This document shows positions 52,243-62,859 of a stretch of 64,000 bases of DNA, one piece after another. A model generated the notes under the pieces. The model saw only the letters and a program-made list of their open reading frames with translations, was not told the DNA's origin and did no database searches. The DNA is from Bog-473 sp963828505 (GTDB taxonomy: Bacteria; Actinomycetota; Acidimicrobiia; Acidimicrobiales; RAAP-2): contig CAWHFM010000020.1 of the NCBI GenBank assembly GCA_963828505.1, positions 1-64,000 of the forward strand. The letters run 5' to 3'. The number at the start of each line of letters is the position of its first letter. Position 1 is the first letter of the stretch. The position numbers and the translations under genes were made by a program.

Positions 52243-53884
52243 ACAAGTCAGTCGTGATCATCGGTGGTGGCGTCGCCGGCATGTCGGCCGCTCAGGAGCT
52301 CGCCGAGCGAGGTTTCTCCGTGACCGTCCTGGAGGGTCGCGAGCAGCCGGGTGGAAAGGCGCGCAGCTTTCCCGTTCCCCACTCGAGCACCCCCGGTCGA
52401 GCCAGCCTCCCGGCTGAACACGGGTTCCGGTTCTTCCCAGGGTTCTATCGGCACCTTCCAGACACGATGCGCCGCATTCCTTACGGTAACCAGGCAAATG
52501 GCGTATTGGACAACCTCCGCGAAGCAACGGAAATGGAGATCCTTCAATCGGGTGGCCTGCCGCCGGTCAAGCTACCCGCGCATTTCCCAGATTCGGTTCA
52601 CGACCTCCAGCTGATACTTCGCATGGCCTTCCATCCCATTGCGCAGCTCTCTCCCGGGGACTACCTGTACTTTGCGAGCCGACTTCTCGTCCTTCTAACC
52701 AGCTGCCAGGAGCGCCGATACGACGAGTGGGACAAAGTGAGTTGGTGGGATTTCTCGGGTGCGACTCACCGATCACTTGCTTACCAAAAGTTCATGGCCG
52801 ACGGACTCACCCGGACGTTGGTAGCCGCGCCGCGCGCGAGATGAGCGCCCGTACCGGCGGCTACACGTTGCTGCAACTTCTCTTCGACTTGGGAACGCCA
52901 GGTCGCCAGACCGATCGCGTGCTCAATGGTCCGACCAGTGATGCGTGGATTTCGCCATGGCTTGCATACCTAGAGCAGCTCGGGGTCAACTTCGAACTTG
53001 GCGGCCGGGTCGAGGAGCTGGAGCTACGGGCCGGCCGAATCAGCGGCGTCATCGTCTCTGATTCCAGCAGCCGGAGACGAGTAGAAGCGGACTGGTACGT
53101 CGCGGCCGTCCCGGTGGAGCACATGAACCGCCTGACAAACGACGACATCCTCGAATTGGATCCGCAGCTCGCTCAGTTGTCTCGCCTCGTAACCCGGTGG
53201 ATGAACGGCATCGTGTTCTTCTTACGCCGCGCCGCGCCCATCGTCCACGGCCACGTCATCTACATCGACTCGCCCTGGTCGCTCACCTCGATCTCCCAGA
53301 CCCAGTTCTGGAGCGACTTCCGAGCGGCTGACGTCGGACATGGAGATGTGCGCGGCGTCTTCTCCGTCGACATCTCGGAGTGGCAGACGCCGGGACTTCT
53401 CACAGGCAAGACGGCCATGGAGTGCACGCGAGAGGAAATTGCCGCCGACGTCCTCGCCCAGCTCCGGGCGCACCTCACGACAACTGACCCTCAAGCCTTG
53501 GCGGAGGACAATGTCATCTCCTGGTTCTTGGACGAGGACGTTCGGTATCCAGAGGTAAGGGAAGCCCAACAGATCCGTACGGACATCAACCTGGAGCCGT
53601 TGCTGGTCAACACGCCGGGATCGTGGCAATACCGCCCTGACGCGTCCACTGGCGTGCCAAACCTGTTCTTGGCTTCTGACTATGTCCGCACGTTCACCGA
53701 CCTGGCGACCATGGAAGGCGCCAACGAAGCCGCTCGTCGGGCCGTGAACGGGATCCTGCTCGCCTCTGGGTCGACGGCGCGACACTGCCAGGTGTGGCCA
53801 CTTCATGAACCGGCGATCTTCGCGCCCGCCAGGATTCTCGACAGATTGCGCTTCACTCTCGGCCAAGGTCATCGGGCCAGGTAG
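52239..53884 (+). pseudogene. FAD-dependent oxidoreductase of the squalene/phytoene desaturase type, frameshifted, CTG start
   Basis: The Rossmann start VVIIGGGVAGMSAAQELAER and GGKARSFPVP, then AEHGFRFFPGFYRHLPDTM, match HpnE/phytoene-desaturase-like amine oxidoreductases. The first frame ends at 52842 after DGLTRTLVAA; the partner sequence EMSARTGGYTLLQLLFDLG continues in another frame to 53884, with the FAD C-terminal motif VPNLFLASDYVRTFTDLATME. The shift lies in the GC repeat at 52821-52840; one missing base explains it. The ribosome site AGGAGGT is eight bases before CTG 52239, giving (M)NKSVVIIGGG; the first GTG is too far away. Codon use is less GC-rich than the core. Its role may be carotenoid or hopanoid related. 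Confidence 0.72.
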
Positions 53885-54668
53885 CACCGCGATGACGCGA
53901 ATGTCCAGAGGATGAGCTCGCACGCGGCGGTGCCTGATGCGGCGGAGCGCCCATTTGCCTGGTCCGTGGGCGGTTTGGCGCGGGAGACCACAGGCCCGAG
54001 CGGACGACGACAGAAGACGATTGAACCGCCGCCACCGCATCGCTTACCACGCCACTCTCGACGTGAAAGGGCTCAGCGCCAACCAGGGCTTCGCCGCCAT
54101 TGTGCGCATAAGGAACTGCGTCCACGTCTAGCTGAATGCCTACGCGGCCCAGTGCCATGCGCCGGGTTGGCGGACAGCAGGTCGGGACCAGTGTCGTGCC
54201 CGCATTGGGTGGACCGGGTAACACAGGCCCGGATCGTAAAGATGCGCACCGATTGTCCCGACTGGAGGACGCGGAAAATTCTCCATTGCCTGGCCCACGA
54301 AGGTATCGATCCGCTTCCCGGACGGACCTCGATCGAGCGCGGCTCATCCGTCACAACCTGATCACGACGGCGCAAGCGAACCGACTACAAGTGATAGGAG
54401 CGTGGACTGCGACGCCTTGGAAGGTTACTAGTTCACGCGTCTGTCCGGCGGGCGTGGGGTGGTCTGATTCAGAATCCGCCAGAGGTCGGAATCGGACAGA
54501 GGCTGAATTCGTATTGCCCGACTTCATACCTGTGCGGCTTTTCCGCAATGAAGGAGGTAGGGAATGGCCTGCGCCTGACTCGCGAAATCAAAGGTGCAAC
54601 AAATACGATGCTCCCCAATGGTGAGACGAGCGAGCCGCCAAAGTAACTCGACGGATCTACGAATGCGA
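53885..54668. other. 784-bp segment between two FAD oxidoreductases, holding a transposase scrap
   Basis: Apart from the short transposase-like remnant near 54.2-54.4 kb, no gene is recognisable. Several frames of 100-160 codons are open on both strands but contain no family motif and overlap one another. I see no clear terminal inverted repeats around the remnant. Confidence 0.5.
54209..54393 (+). pseudogene. IS481-like transposase remnant (integrase-core N-terminal part)
   Basis: One frame gives DRVTQARIVKMRTDCPDWRT followed by RKILHCLAHEGIDPLPGRTSIER, and after a shift of frame RLIRHNLITTAQANR. This matches the region of IS481/IS3-type transposases that reads roughly 'R..HPdWG.rrI...L...Gv.PlPsrssIyR.LiRhgLi' just before the DDE domain. 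The catalytic domain is missing and the frame is broken, so it is a relic of an insertion event in this segment. Confidence 0.5.
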
Positions 54669-56273
54669 TTACTCCGTCGTTCGCTCCCTCGACGATACGA
54701 GTTCTTGGCTTCCCACTCTCTGCGCCTCATAATCAGCGATGATCTGGTTTGCGGCACTGAGGCCGGGTTTGCCGCTCACACAGCCGCCGTTATGAGTACC
54801 CGAACTGGCGTCGTACAAGCCCTCGATAGGAGTGGTCACTTCAAGACGGTCGTTCCAGTCCCAAGCTCCTGCATAGATGTTGCCGCCCTTGAGTCCGTAG
54901 AGTTCTTCGATCTCGTGGGGGCCGAGAACCTCAGGATCACGATCGGGGAGAATGGAGGCGCGAAATCCCGGAGTCACTCCCTCAATGGTCGCAAGCACTC
55001 GATCGACATACTTCGTCAGTGCGTCGGGGTCGGGAGTTTTCGACCAGGTGTCGAGGCCGTACTGGGTAAATAACGAGATGACGTGAGCATCGGGGTATTG
55101 CTCTCGGGTGGAACCCCTGATCAGGGTCGGGTCTGCCACGGATGGGATGGCCATGTCGATCATGGGGTGCGCGGATGGGGATCCTGCGGCCGCCTCTTCG
55201 AACGCGTTCTGGATACTCGCAGGGGAGTCAACGCCGATCACAATCGTTCCCCCGTGCACCTCTTTGGCGAACGCCGGATGATCCTTGAAGGTAGGTAGCT
55301 TGCTAACCACGAGATTGATCTTGACGACGCCACTCCGGCAATCCCAATCCTTGATCCGATTCAAGAATGAATCCGGCAGGCCCGACTTGATCAGCTCGAG
55401 GTAAGAGATCTGGGGATGGACTGCCGTGACGATGACATCGGCACGGATCTTCGTTCCATCCCTGAGTGCGACGCCTCGTGCCTTCCCATATTGCACATCA
55501 ATGTGCTCAACAAGAGCGTTGACGCGGATCTTCGCACCGGCGGCGGTTGCTGACCTTTCGATGGCGTCGCTGACTGCGCCCATGCCACCCACAGGGAAGC
55601 CCCAGCTGCCTTGAAGGTTGAGGAGGACATAGGTGCTCGCCTTGTCATACGGTCCGCCCCAAAATCCGATGACGGGGGTCACCGAGAGGATGCCCTTGAG
55701 CGCATCGGATTCGAACGGTCCGAGCTCAATCCCTGGGACAGCCACTGAGCGGAAGCCATGATCAAGAATTTGTCCGACCGACACCTGTTGCAGTTCGCGC
55801 ATGAGAGCTTGTGCTTGTTCTCCCTGGGGATCAGGTTTCCTTCCCGTCTGCAGGATCGCGTTGATCTTCTTCAGGGTGGGCTTGAAGCTCCTGAAGCGAA
55901 CCAGGTCGCCGGGTCCAGCTTTGGTCGTCAATTCCTTCTCGAGTAGCTGCGGGTCGTCATCGGGAAGTTGGAGATATCCGTTCAGGCGAGGAGCGAAGTA
56001 GCCCCACTGGTTGGCCTTCCTGAGCCCAAACCTGGTCTCGAGCTCGAGGTCATCGATGAGTTTCTGATCCATCATCCCGAGCGAATAGGAACACCGGGTC
56101 ATATCGATATCGGGACCCCACGGCTGGCCTGTAAAGGCTGCGCCGCCGACCCTCGCGTTCTTTTCCACAACCGTCACGTCCATCCCGTGGCGCGCTAAGA
56201 GAGCAGCGGTGACCAGTCCGTTATGACCGCCTCCAACGATCACCACCTTTGGTGCAGCGCTTGTCTCAGCCAC
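54669..56273 (-). CDS. FAD-dependent phytoene-dehydrogenase-like oxidoreductase
   Basis: The 534-aa protein begins KVVIVGGGHNGLVTAALLARHGMDVTVVEKNARVGGAA-type sequence, the dinucleotide fold of the CrtI/PYROXD2 group, and has GSWGFPVGGMGAVSDAIERSA, DVIVTAVHPQISYLELI and near the end GLYDASSGTHNGGCVSGKPGLSAANQI, which closes the FAD site. Length and order are intact, unlike the related gene at 52.2 kb. Codon use is less GC-biased than core genes. It converges with the remnant-bearing segment. Relatives desaturate carotenoids or oxidise hydrophobic amines; the substrate is unknown. Confidence 0.86.
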   Translation of the reverse strand: MAETSAAPKVVIVGGGHNGLVTAALLARHGMDVTVVEKNARVGGAAFTGQPWGPDIDMTRCSYSLGMMDQKLIDDLELETRFGLRKANQWGYFAPRLNGYLQLPDDDPQLLEKELTTKAGPGDLVRFRSFKPTLKKINAILQTGRKPDPQGEQAQALMRELQQVSVGQILDHGFRSVAVPGIELGPFESDALKGILSVTPVIGFWGGPYDKASTYVLLNLQGSWGFPVGGMGAVSDAIERSATAAGAKIRVNALVEHIDVQYGKARGVALRDGTKIRADVIVTAVHPQISYLELIKSGLPDSFLNRIKDWDCRSGVVKINLVVSKLPTFKDHPAFAKEVHGGTIVIGVDSPASIQNAFEEAAAGSPSAHPMIDMAIPSVADPTLIRGSTREQYPDAHVISLFTQYGLDTWSKTPDPDALTKYVDRVLATIEGVTPGFRASILPDRDPEVLGPHEIEELYGLKGGNIYAGAWDWNDRLEVTTPIEGLYDASSGTHNGGCVSGKPGLSAANQIIADYEAQRVGSQELVSSRERTTE

Positions 56274-56584
56274 GTGAGGCCCCCGGAATCGTCGAGGGAC
56301 ACGTTACCGACCCGGGACGAACGTTTGCCGGCCGAAAGGTCGCTGCGGCACGCTCCAGCTACCTGGTGTTCAGCCAACAATCTGAGGCTCGGGTCGCACG
56401 ACGCTCGAACAGATACTTCCCTTGATCGCACCGACATCAGTCCACATGAACGCGCCGCCTCGCTAGGACACCTCGACCCCGAGCCCTGCTGGATTGCACG
56501 ACAAACTTCGGCGGTGCAGGATTGGCCCATGGCGTGGAACAAATCTGGCATCCGTAGCGGGCGGCGTAGCCCAATCGTTGGGCG
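56274..56584. other. 311-bp intergenic region between divergent genes
   Basis: This lies between the FAD oxidoreductase start (minus) and the secreted repeat protein (plus), so it must hold both promoters. I see no convincing -35/-10 pair, hairpin or repeat in it. Confidence 0.5.
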
Positions 56585-57724
56585 ATGACAACACACTGGG
56601 TGTCAAGAGTTTGTTTTATCGGTGTCGTCGTGGCCTTTGCCGTCGCTGCTGCGCCTGCAGCGGATGCGAACCCCTCCTGGACAATTCAGCCCAGCCCGAA
56701 TGGACCGACCGGTGGTGGCTTTCTTGTGGGTGACTCGTGTGTGTCGGCCTCGTTCTGCACAGCCGTCGGTCACTTCAGCGACAACAGCGGCAACGACCAA
56801 GCCCTGATCGAGTCATGGAACGGGAGGGCTTGGTCACTCGACTCGAGTCCCACCAACGAGATGGATGATCCAAACGACCTCACCGCCGTCTCCTGTGCCT
56901 CGTCCTCCTCGTGTCAGGCCGTGGGCTATTCCGGGCTCGGCAGTGCCGAATACCAAACTCTCATCGAATCCTGGAACGGCACAGGCTGGACAACCATTCC
57001 CAGTCCCAACAGCGGTCCGACCTCTGCCCTCAGTGGGGTTTCCTGCACCTCCGACGACTCGTGTGTTGCTGTCGGCTATGGCTCCCTCAGCAGTACCGTC
57101 GCCCAGACGCTGGTCGAATCCTGGAACGGCTCTTCCTGGGGCATCGTGCCGAGTCCCGACGTCGGGACGAATGGGAACTTCCTGAACGCCGTATCCTGCG
57201 TCTCCGCGTCTTCATGCACAGCGGTAGGCCAATACGCCACCTCCGGCGGCTTTCCCGAGCTGACCCTGATCGAGTCGTGGGATGGGACGAAGTGGTCGAT
57301 CGTTCCCAGCCCGAATCGTAACCCGGAGGAATCGAATTCGCTCCATGCCGTCTCGTGTGCTGCCGCGCGTTCTTGTGTGGCCGTCGGCGAATATCCGAAC
57401 AAGAAGAACATAGCGTCGACCCTGATTGAATCCTGGAACGGCGCGGCGTGGTCGATCACATCCAGTCCCAACACCGCCAAGAAGAACTACCTCTACGGAG
57501 TTTCATGTACGTCCGTAAGCATGTGCCAAGCCGTTGGCCAAGCAGCCGACACGACCCTCGTCGAGTCTTGGAATGGGGCGAAGTGGACGCAGAGTGCCAG
57601 CCCCGGAAGAGGGCAATCATCCGATCTGGCGGGCGTGTCGTGCGTGACAGCCGCTTGGTGCGGAGCAGTCGGCTTCTCGGGGAACTCGCGGACACTGAAA
57701 ACGCTATCCGAACTCTACGGGTAG
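56585..57724 (+). CDS. secreted repeat protein, seven Cys-paired blades
   Basis: The 379-aa protein has an export signal (VCFIGVVVAFAVAAAPAADA) followed by seven imperfect repeats of about 50 residues. Each has a pattern like V-S-C-x4/5-S-C-x-A-V-G, then a loop, then L-I-E-S-W-N-G-x-x-W and SPN. The cysteine pair in each unit suggests a disulfide per blade, and seven units suggest a beta-propeller. I know similar tandem ESWNG proteins only as hypothetical proteins of Actinobacteria. A GTG start five codons in (VSRVCF) is also possible. No catalytic motif is seen; a surface-exposed binding role is inferred. Confidence 0.72.
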   Translation: MTTHWVSRVCFIGVVVAFAVAAAPAADANPSWTIQPSPNGPTGGGFLVGDSCVSASFCTAVGHFSDNSGNDQALIESWNGRAWSLDSSPTNEMDDPNDLTAVSCASSSSCQAVGYSGLGSAEYQTLIESWNGTGWTTIPSPNSGPTSALSGVSCTSDDSCVAVGYGSLSSTVAQTLVESWNGSSWGIVPSPDVGTNGNFLNAVSCVSASSCTAVGQYATSGGFPELTLIESWDGTKWSIVPSPNRNPEESNSLHAVSCAAARSCVAVGEYPNKKNIASTLIESWNGAAWSITSSPNTAKKNYLYGVSCTSVSMCQAVGQAADTTLVESWNGAKWTQSASPGRGQSSDLAGVSCVTAAWCGAVGFSGNSRTLKTLSELYG

Positions 57725-57830
57725 GCGAGTCCGGTCACCCGGGCCGCCGTTCGCTCACCCGATAGATCAGCACGGACCGCTCGGCGCACGACACCTTGCC
57801 GACGCGGCTGCGGTATCCCGGGCGACACCC

Positions 57831-60800
57831 TCAGTCGACGCCTACAGGGCTGCCGAACCGGTGCGTCGTGATGCTCACCGACTGCTCGCGCAGGTAGCGG
57901 AGCAATTCGACGCGTCCCGAGACGCACGCCGGCCGCGTGTCCACGTAGATAGCGGGGGCCAGCTCGTCCAGTCCGCGTGCGGACCCGAGAAGGCGAATTC
58001 GTCGCCAATCGCTCTTGGCCGCCCGCTCCCTGAAATTCATCGTCACTTTGACGCTCCACGTTGATTGCTTCTGTGTCAGCCTGACGTAAAAGCACATCGA
58101 TGCCGTCGATCTCGGCGTCAGGATGCACGCTCACCTCGGCATCGGCGTGGAGTGCGCGTAGCGCAAACAGGGTTCGCCCGAGTTCGTAGGCGTTCGTGCC
58201 GAGCCCGACACGAACCGCTATGACCGGAATCGGTCGGTAACGCAAGACGTTGCGCTCACAGAACAGTCGAGTCTGGTCGCGCTCGATCCCGAACTCGTGT
58301 GCCACCCAGTAGGCATCCGATCGCGCGGCGTCACTGAGCGCCTGAGCTTGTTCGTCGTTGACGACGCCCCGCACGATCTCGAGCAGCGTCTGGGATCCCA
58401 CATTCGGGTCGGCGAGTCTCGTCGGACGTCCGGCATCGGTGAGGTGTGTCAGCTGGGCCACGTAGTTGGGCCCTCCGGCCTTGGCCGCCGGGCCTACCAC
58501 AGAGCGCTTCCAACCGCCGAAGGGCTGGCGTCCCACGATGGCGCCGGTGATGGCGCGATTGACGTACGCGTTGCCGACGTCCGCACGCTCGGTCCAGATC
58601 CGGTGGTGAGTCGGATCGAGCGACCAGAGGCCACCAGTCAGTCCGTAGACGCTGGAGTTCTGGATCCCGATGGCCTCTTCGAGATCTTCTGCGGCGATCA
58701 GGGCGAGGACTGGGCCGAAGCACTCGGTTTGAGCCAGCCAATCCTCGGCTCGAACGCCGGTGACGATCCCAGGAGACCACAGCTCGATCTCGCGGTCGAG
58801 CAGCTGAGGTTCGAGCAGCCACCGCTGGTGGGGCTCCAACGTGCACAGCGCACGCCGCAGGCGGTCGGACGGGGACTCCACCAGCGGCGTCATGGTCACC
58901 GCCGGATCGGCGGCCGGGCCAACAATCAACGAGGACGCCGCGTCGAGGAGTTGAGACGAAAAACGCTCTGACGTGGCCACGTCGCCGACCAGGATTCCCA
59001 GCGACGCCGCGGAACACTTTTGCCCAGCGTGATCGAAGGCTGAATGCACCAGATCGGCAGCCGCAAGATCGAGGTCGGCTTCGGGCATGATGATCATGGC
59101 GTTCTTCCCCGATGTCTCGGCGAAGAGTGGCCGCCCTGGCGCCATTCGGCTGAAGACCTCAGCCGTCTCGTACGAACCGGTGAGGACGACGGCGTCTACG
59201 CCGCGATGCGCGATCAGGTGGGTGCCCACCGGCCCGTCGTCGACCGATGCGCACTGGAGAATCCCGACCGGTAACGCAGTCTTTGCGTTCGGCGAACGAC
59301 ATATCTGATCGATCGCAAACAATGCGCTACGAGGAGTCTGGGGCGCGGGCTTGGCTATGGCGGCGTTCCCGCCGGCTAGCGCGGCGAACGCAGCGCCCAG
59401 TGAGAGGGCCAGAGGGAAGTTCCAGGGCCCGGCGACTGCGACCACTCCCAGTGGCTCGGAGCACAGGCCGTCACGCCAGGCATCGTCGAGGGCACTGGCG
59501 GCGTAGAAGCGGGCGAAGTCGATGCACTCGCTGACCTCGGCTTCCGCTTCTGCCAAGGCCTTGTGTCCCTCGTGCACCAAGAGAGAGACCAGCTGTGGCC
59601 GCACCGACTCGAGGACACCGGCACAGGATCGCAACGCCTCGGCGCGACGCTCCGGCGAATAGGCGGCCCAGACCGCGAGCGCCTCCCGCGCTCGGTCGAC
59701 GACCGAGTCGACCGCTCTTGCATCGAGCGCAACGCGCACTTCGACGTCAGGTACCGAGCCAACGGCAGCGAGAATGGAGTCCCGCTCCGCTGGGTTGTTC
59801 GGATCGGTATCGGCCGCCGGCACGAAACCAGACGCCCGATCGTCCGTCTCCATGGAGTCGGCGCGAAATGGCCGGTGGCGCACCCCGTGCCGTGCCGACA
59901 CCGCTTCCGCGAAACGCGTCGCCTCGGCGTCGAAGGTCTTCTCGTCACCGAGCATGGGGAGATGAGCCAAGAAGTTCTCGCCACCCGCGTTCTCCTCCAG
60001 GCGGCGAAACAGATAGGGAAGGGCATGGTCGAAGTCGTCCGCTGCTGTGACCGGGGTGTAGAGGAGGACCGGGGCGCCCCCCGCCGACACAGCCCGGGTG
60101 ATTCCCGGGGCCATCCCTTCGAGCATTTCGAATGTCACCGCCTCCGTCATTCCCCTGTTCTCGGCCAAGAGGTAGGCCCAAGCCAAGTCGAAGAGGTTGT
60201 GCCCGGCGATCCCGACCCGCAACGCACCGGCGTTCCCGGGATGGAGCAATGCGTCCATGAGCGCCTTGTAACTGGCGTCGGTCTCGGCCTTGGTGCGGTA
60301 GGTGGCGAGGGGCCAGTTGTGCAGGGCCGCGTCGACACGCTCCATAGCCAGATTGGCCCCCTTCACGACCCGGACCTTCACCGGCGCTCCACCTGCGTGC
60401 ACCCGAGCCCGAGCCCAGCGAGTCAGCAGTTCGAGCGCCCCGTGACTATCGGGCAGGTAGGCCTGAAGCACGATACCCGCTCGGTAGTCGCGCCAGGCTG
60501 GTTCGTCGAGCACCCCCATGAACACCTCGAGGGTGAGGGCGAGGTCCTTGTACTCCTCCATGTCGAGGTTCACGAAGGCGCCGCCCGGGCGGTGTGCCGC
60601 GCAGAACACCTCGCGCAGGGCATCGCCTGCACGCGCCACTGAGTCCTCGTAGCCCCACATGGAGAGGGTGTCGCAGATCGACGTGAGTTTGACGGAGACG
60701 TAGTCGACGTCGGCTCGACCGATGAGGTCGATGACGGCTGCCCTTCTCCGCTCGGCCTCTGAACGTCCGAGCACCATCTCGCCGAGCAGGTTGACGTTCA

Positions 60801-61236
60801 CCGAGAAGCCGCCCGCACGAAGACGGGCGAGGTGCGCTCCCAACGTTCCCGGTTCGGCGTCAGCGACCAGATCGCCGACCTGGGCACGCATCCTCCTGCG
60901 CGCCAAGGCCATGACGGTCCCGGGCGTAGCCCGCGAGACCAGCGCCCCAACGCGCAATAAAGCCATGTCAGTCCGATTCAAGAAAGCCGGACGGGGGCGG
61001 CGAGCGAGTCGGCGGAGCTGGCCCGCCGCGACGCGGGCGGATGCGGGCCGGACGACCCGATCACAAAAAGCCATGACGAAGGCGACTGAGCCCGGGTCGC
61101 TCGTGAGGCTCGCCAGGCGTGCCGTCTGGCGAGCTTCGGCTCCACTCACCCCTGTCTCGGCAAGCCACTGCCGCGCCAACTCGATGGCCGGCCCGGTCAG
61201 GTCGTCCCCTACGTCACCGCTGTTTCCATCGACCAT
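57831..61236 (-). CDS. putA: bifunctional proline dehydrogenase / P5C dehydrogenase PutA, frameshifted near the C-terminus
   Basis: The protein of about 1135 aa oxidises proline to glutamate. The N-terminal PRODH barrel has VKLTSICDTLSMWGYED, VRVVKGANLAMERVDAA and VTFEMLEGMAPGI. The aldehyde dehydrogenase half has AVAGPWNFPLALSLG, FAETSGKNAMIIMPE with the catalytic Glu and DHAGQKCSAASLG with the catalytic Cys. After INVERQSDDEF the expected tail (RERAAKSDWRRIRLLGS to GRVELLRYLREQSVSITTHR, stop 57831) is in another frame; one extra T in the run at 58033-58035 explains it. As read, the frame instead runs to 57715. Starts at ATG 61236 and 61275 are both possible. Active sites are unaffected. Confidence 0.85.
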
Positions 61237-61330
61237 GGATTGCCATGGTTGGTTCTTATGGCCGGGCCGTCGCATACCCTTGTCAACGCACTTTAAGTGG
61301 TCCGCCTGCTCGCCACCAACTTTTCGGTTG

Positions 61331-62650
61331 TCAGCAGATTGGCGGGCGCAACGTGGCCCAATCGGAGACAGCTTGGAGCTCTTCAGCGAGGGCCAGGAGC
61401 GTCTCGTCGGCACCTGGCGCTCCGACGAGCTGCACACCAATCGGCAGCTGCTCGGCGCTCCAGTGCAGAGGCAGCGAAAGAGCCGGCTGCCCCGACAGGC
61501 TGAACGGGGCCAACAGCGTTCCCATTTGCGCCAATCCCGACTCCGACTTGAGCGGCCATGCCGGCTGAAAGGTGCTCGGAGTCACGAGCAGATCCCATTC
61601 TTCCCACCAACCCGCGAGGGGTGCAGCGACTTTGTCGATCCTCGCTCGAGCGCGCGCCACATCCTGCTCGTTGCGAGAGGCGGCGCGGTTCACGGCCTCG
61701 AAGAAGCGTTGGTCGAGTTCGTCTGTATCGACCGCTCGCCCCAGACGATCCTCGAGCCATCGGAGAACATGCGGCCGGGTTGCATCGCTGAGCACGCCCA
61801 ACGGGTCGGCGGCCTCGCCCCAGAATCTGCTCAGCACCGGGGGCCAAGCCATTTCAACCCGGTGCCCGAGCTCCTCCAAAAAGCGGCCGGCCACATGCAC
61901 ACCTTCAGCGCAGTCAGGATGCACGTCCAATCCGACTTCGGGGTCGTGGTCCAAAATTCCGACTCGAAGTGCTTTCTTCAACGCGGGCTGAACGGCGCCG
62001 GACAGCGCGCGAAAGATGGCTGCCAGATCTTCGGCGTGACGGGCCAGGACGAAGTCGCGCCACACTGAATTGGGTGGCTGTCCGGCGGGCGCGACGCTGG
62101 CGATCCGGCCGGAGGTGGGATTCAAGGTGGCCACCCCGCACAAAGCCGCGGGGCAGCGCAAGGATCCAGTGGCGTCAGAGCCGTGGGCAACCGGCACCAT
62201 CCCGCACGCCACCGCGGCGGCCGGTCCGCCGCTCGATCCACCGACAGATCGCGACAGATCCCACGGATTGCGGGTGGGCTCGAACCCCGGCGGCTCGGTC
62301 GTGACGCCGTTCGAAAGTGGAGGACAGGCTCCCTTCCCGATGAAGTCGTACCCTGCAGCCTCCAGCTGCTGGGCCAGAGCTGTGGTCCTCCTCGACGTCA
62401 CGCCGGCATCGCGCAGCGCGGCGACACCTACCCAGTGCGGCGTTCCGGCCAGCTCTTGTCCCGCGTCCTTCAGGAGGATCGGCACGCCCGAGCCGGATCG
62501 TTCGAAGAGGGGGATGACCACGGCATTGACCATCGGGTTGAGCCGTTCGATGATCTCGGTGACGGATCGACGGAGCTCAGTGGCGCTGAGTGCTCCGCTT
62601 TGCAGCTGGCGGGCTTGCTCCACCGCGCTCATCCAGCGGATTTCCTCCAT
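61331..62650 (-). CDS. amidase signature-family hydrolase (second)
   Basis: The 439-aa protein keeps the triad: Lys61 in ILLKDAG, the cis-Ser in VGGSSGGPAAAVA (Ser140) and Ser163 in HGSDATGSLRCPAA. GSDATGS replaces the more common GSDxGGS. It ends LSGQPALSLPLHWSAEQLPIGVQLVG. It is a distant paralogue of the amidase at 8.7 kb. ATG 62650 (EEIRWMSAVEQARQLQSG) is chosen; the frame is open to 62746, but that extension looks noncoding. It lies just upstream of putA on the same strand, so a joint role in amide or amino-acid use is possible. The substrate is unknown. Confidence 0.86.
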   Translation of the reverse strand: MEEIRWMSAVEQARQLQSGALSATELRRSVTEIIERLNPMVNAVVIPLFERSGSGVPILLKDAGQELAGTPHWVGVAALRDAGVTSRRTTALAQQLEAAGYDFIGKGACPPLSNGVTTEPPGFEPTRNPWDLSRSVGGSSGGPAAAVACGMVPVAHGSDATGSLRCPAALCGVATLNPTSGRIASVAPAGQPPNSVWRDFVLARHAEDLAAIFRALSGAVQPALKKALRVGILDHDPEVGLDVHPDCAEGVHVAGRFLEELGHRVEMAWPPVLSRFWGEAADPLGVLSDATRPHVLRWLEDRLGRAVDTDELDQRFFEAVNRAASRNEQDVARARARIDKVAAPLAGWWEEWDLLVTPSTFQPAWPLKSESGLAQMGTLLAPFSLSGQPALSLPLHWSAEQLPIGVQLVGAPGADETLLALAEELQAVSDWATLRPPIC

Positions 62651-62859
62651 CAGTTGATCCTGCCACGAGCACGATTTCGATCCGATCAAGATGGAAGTGG
62701 GGCCCAATCCTTTTCCGGGGTCAACAGCACGTCGATGCTCAGGCATGGGAGCGAGAGTTGGATGCCGAAGATGAAAGGACGACCACGAGCTTCTCCGAGC
62801 ACCGCCGTGGATCTTCCCCGAGGCTTCAGCTCGCGAGCGGCATCAACCCTGAAGCCGCA
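62651..62859. other. 209-bp intergenic region before the amidase gene
   Basis: It holds the end of the GNAT gene region and the presumed promoter of the amidase-putA unit. No hairpin, repeat or operator is apparent. Confidence 0.4.

Noticed and set aside
50334..57800. Active integrated element after tRNA-Gly
   Set aside because: No integrase, relaxase or phage structural gene is seen, and no full-length repeat of the tRNA 3' end was found; only a relic is supported.
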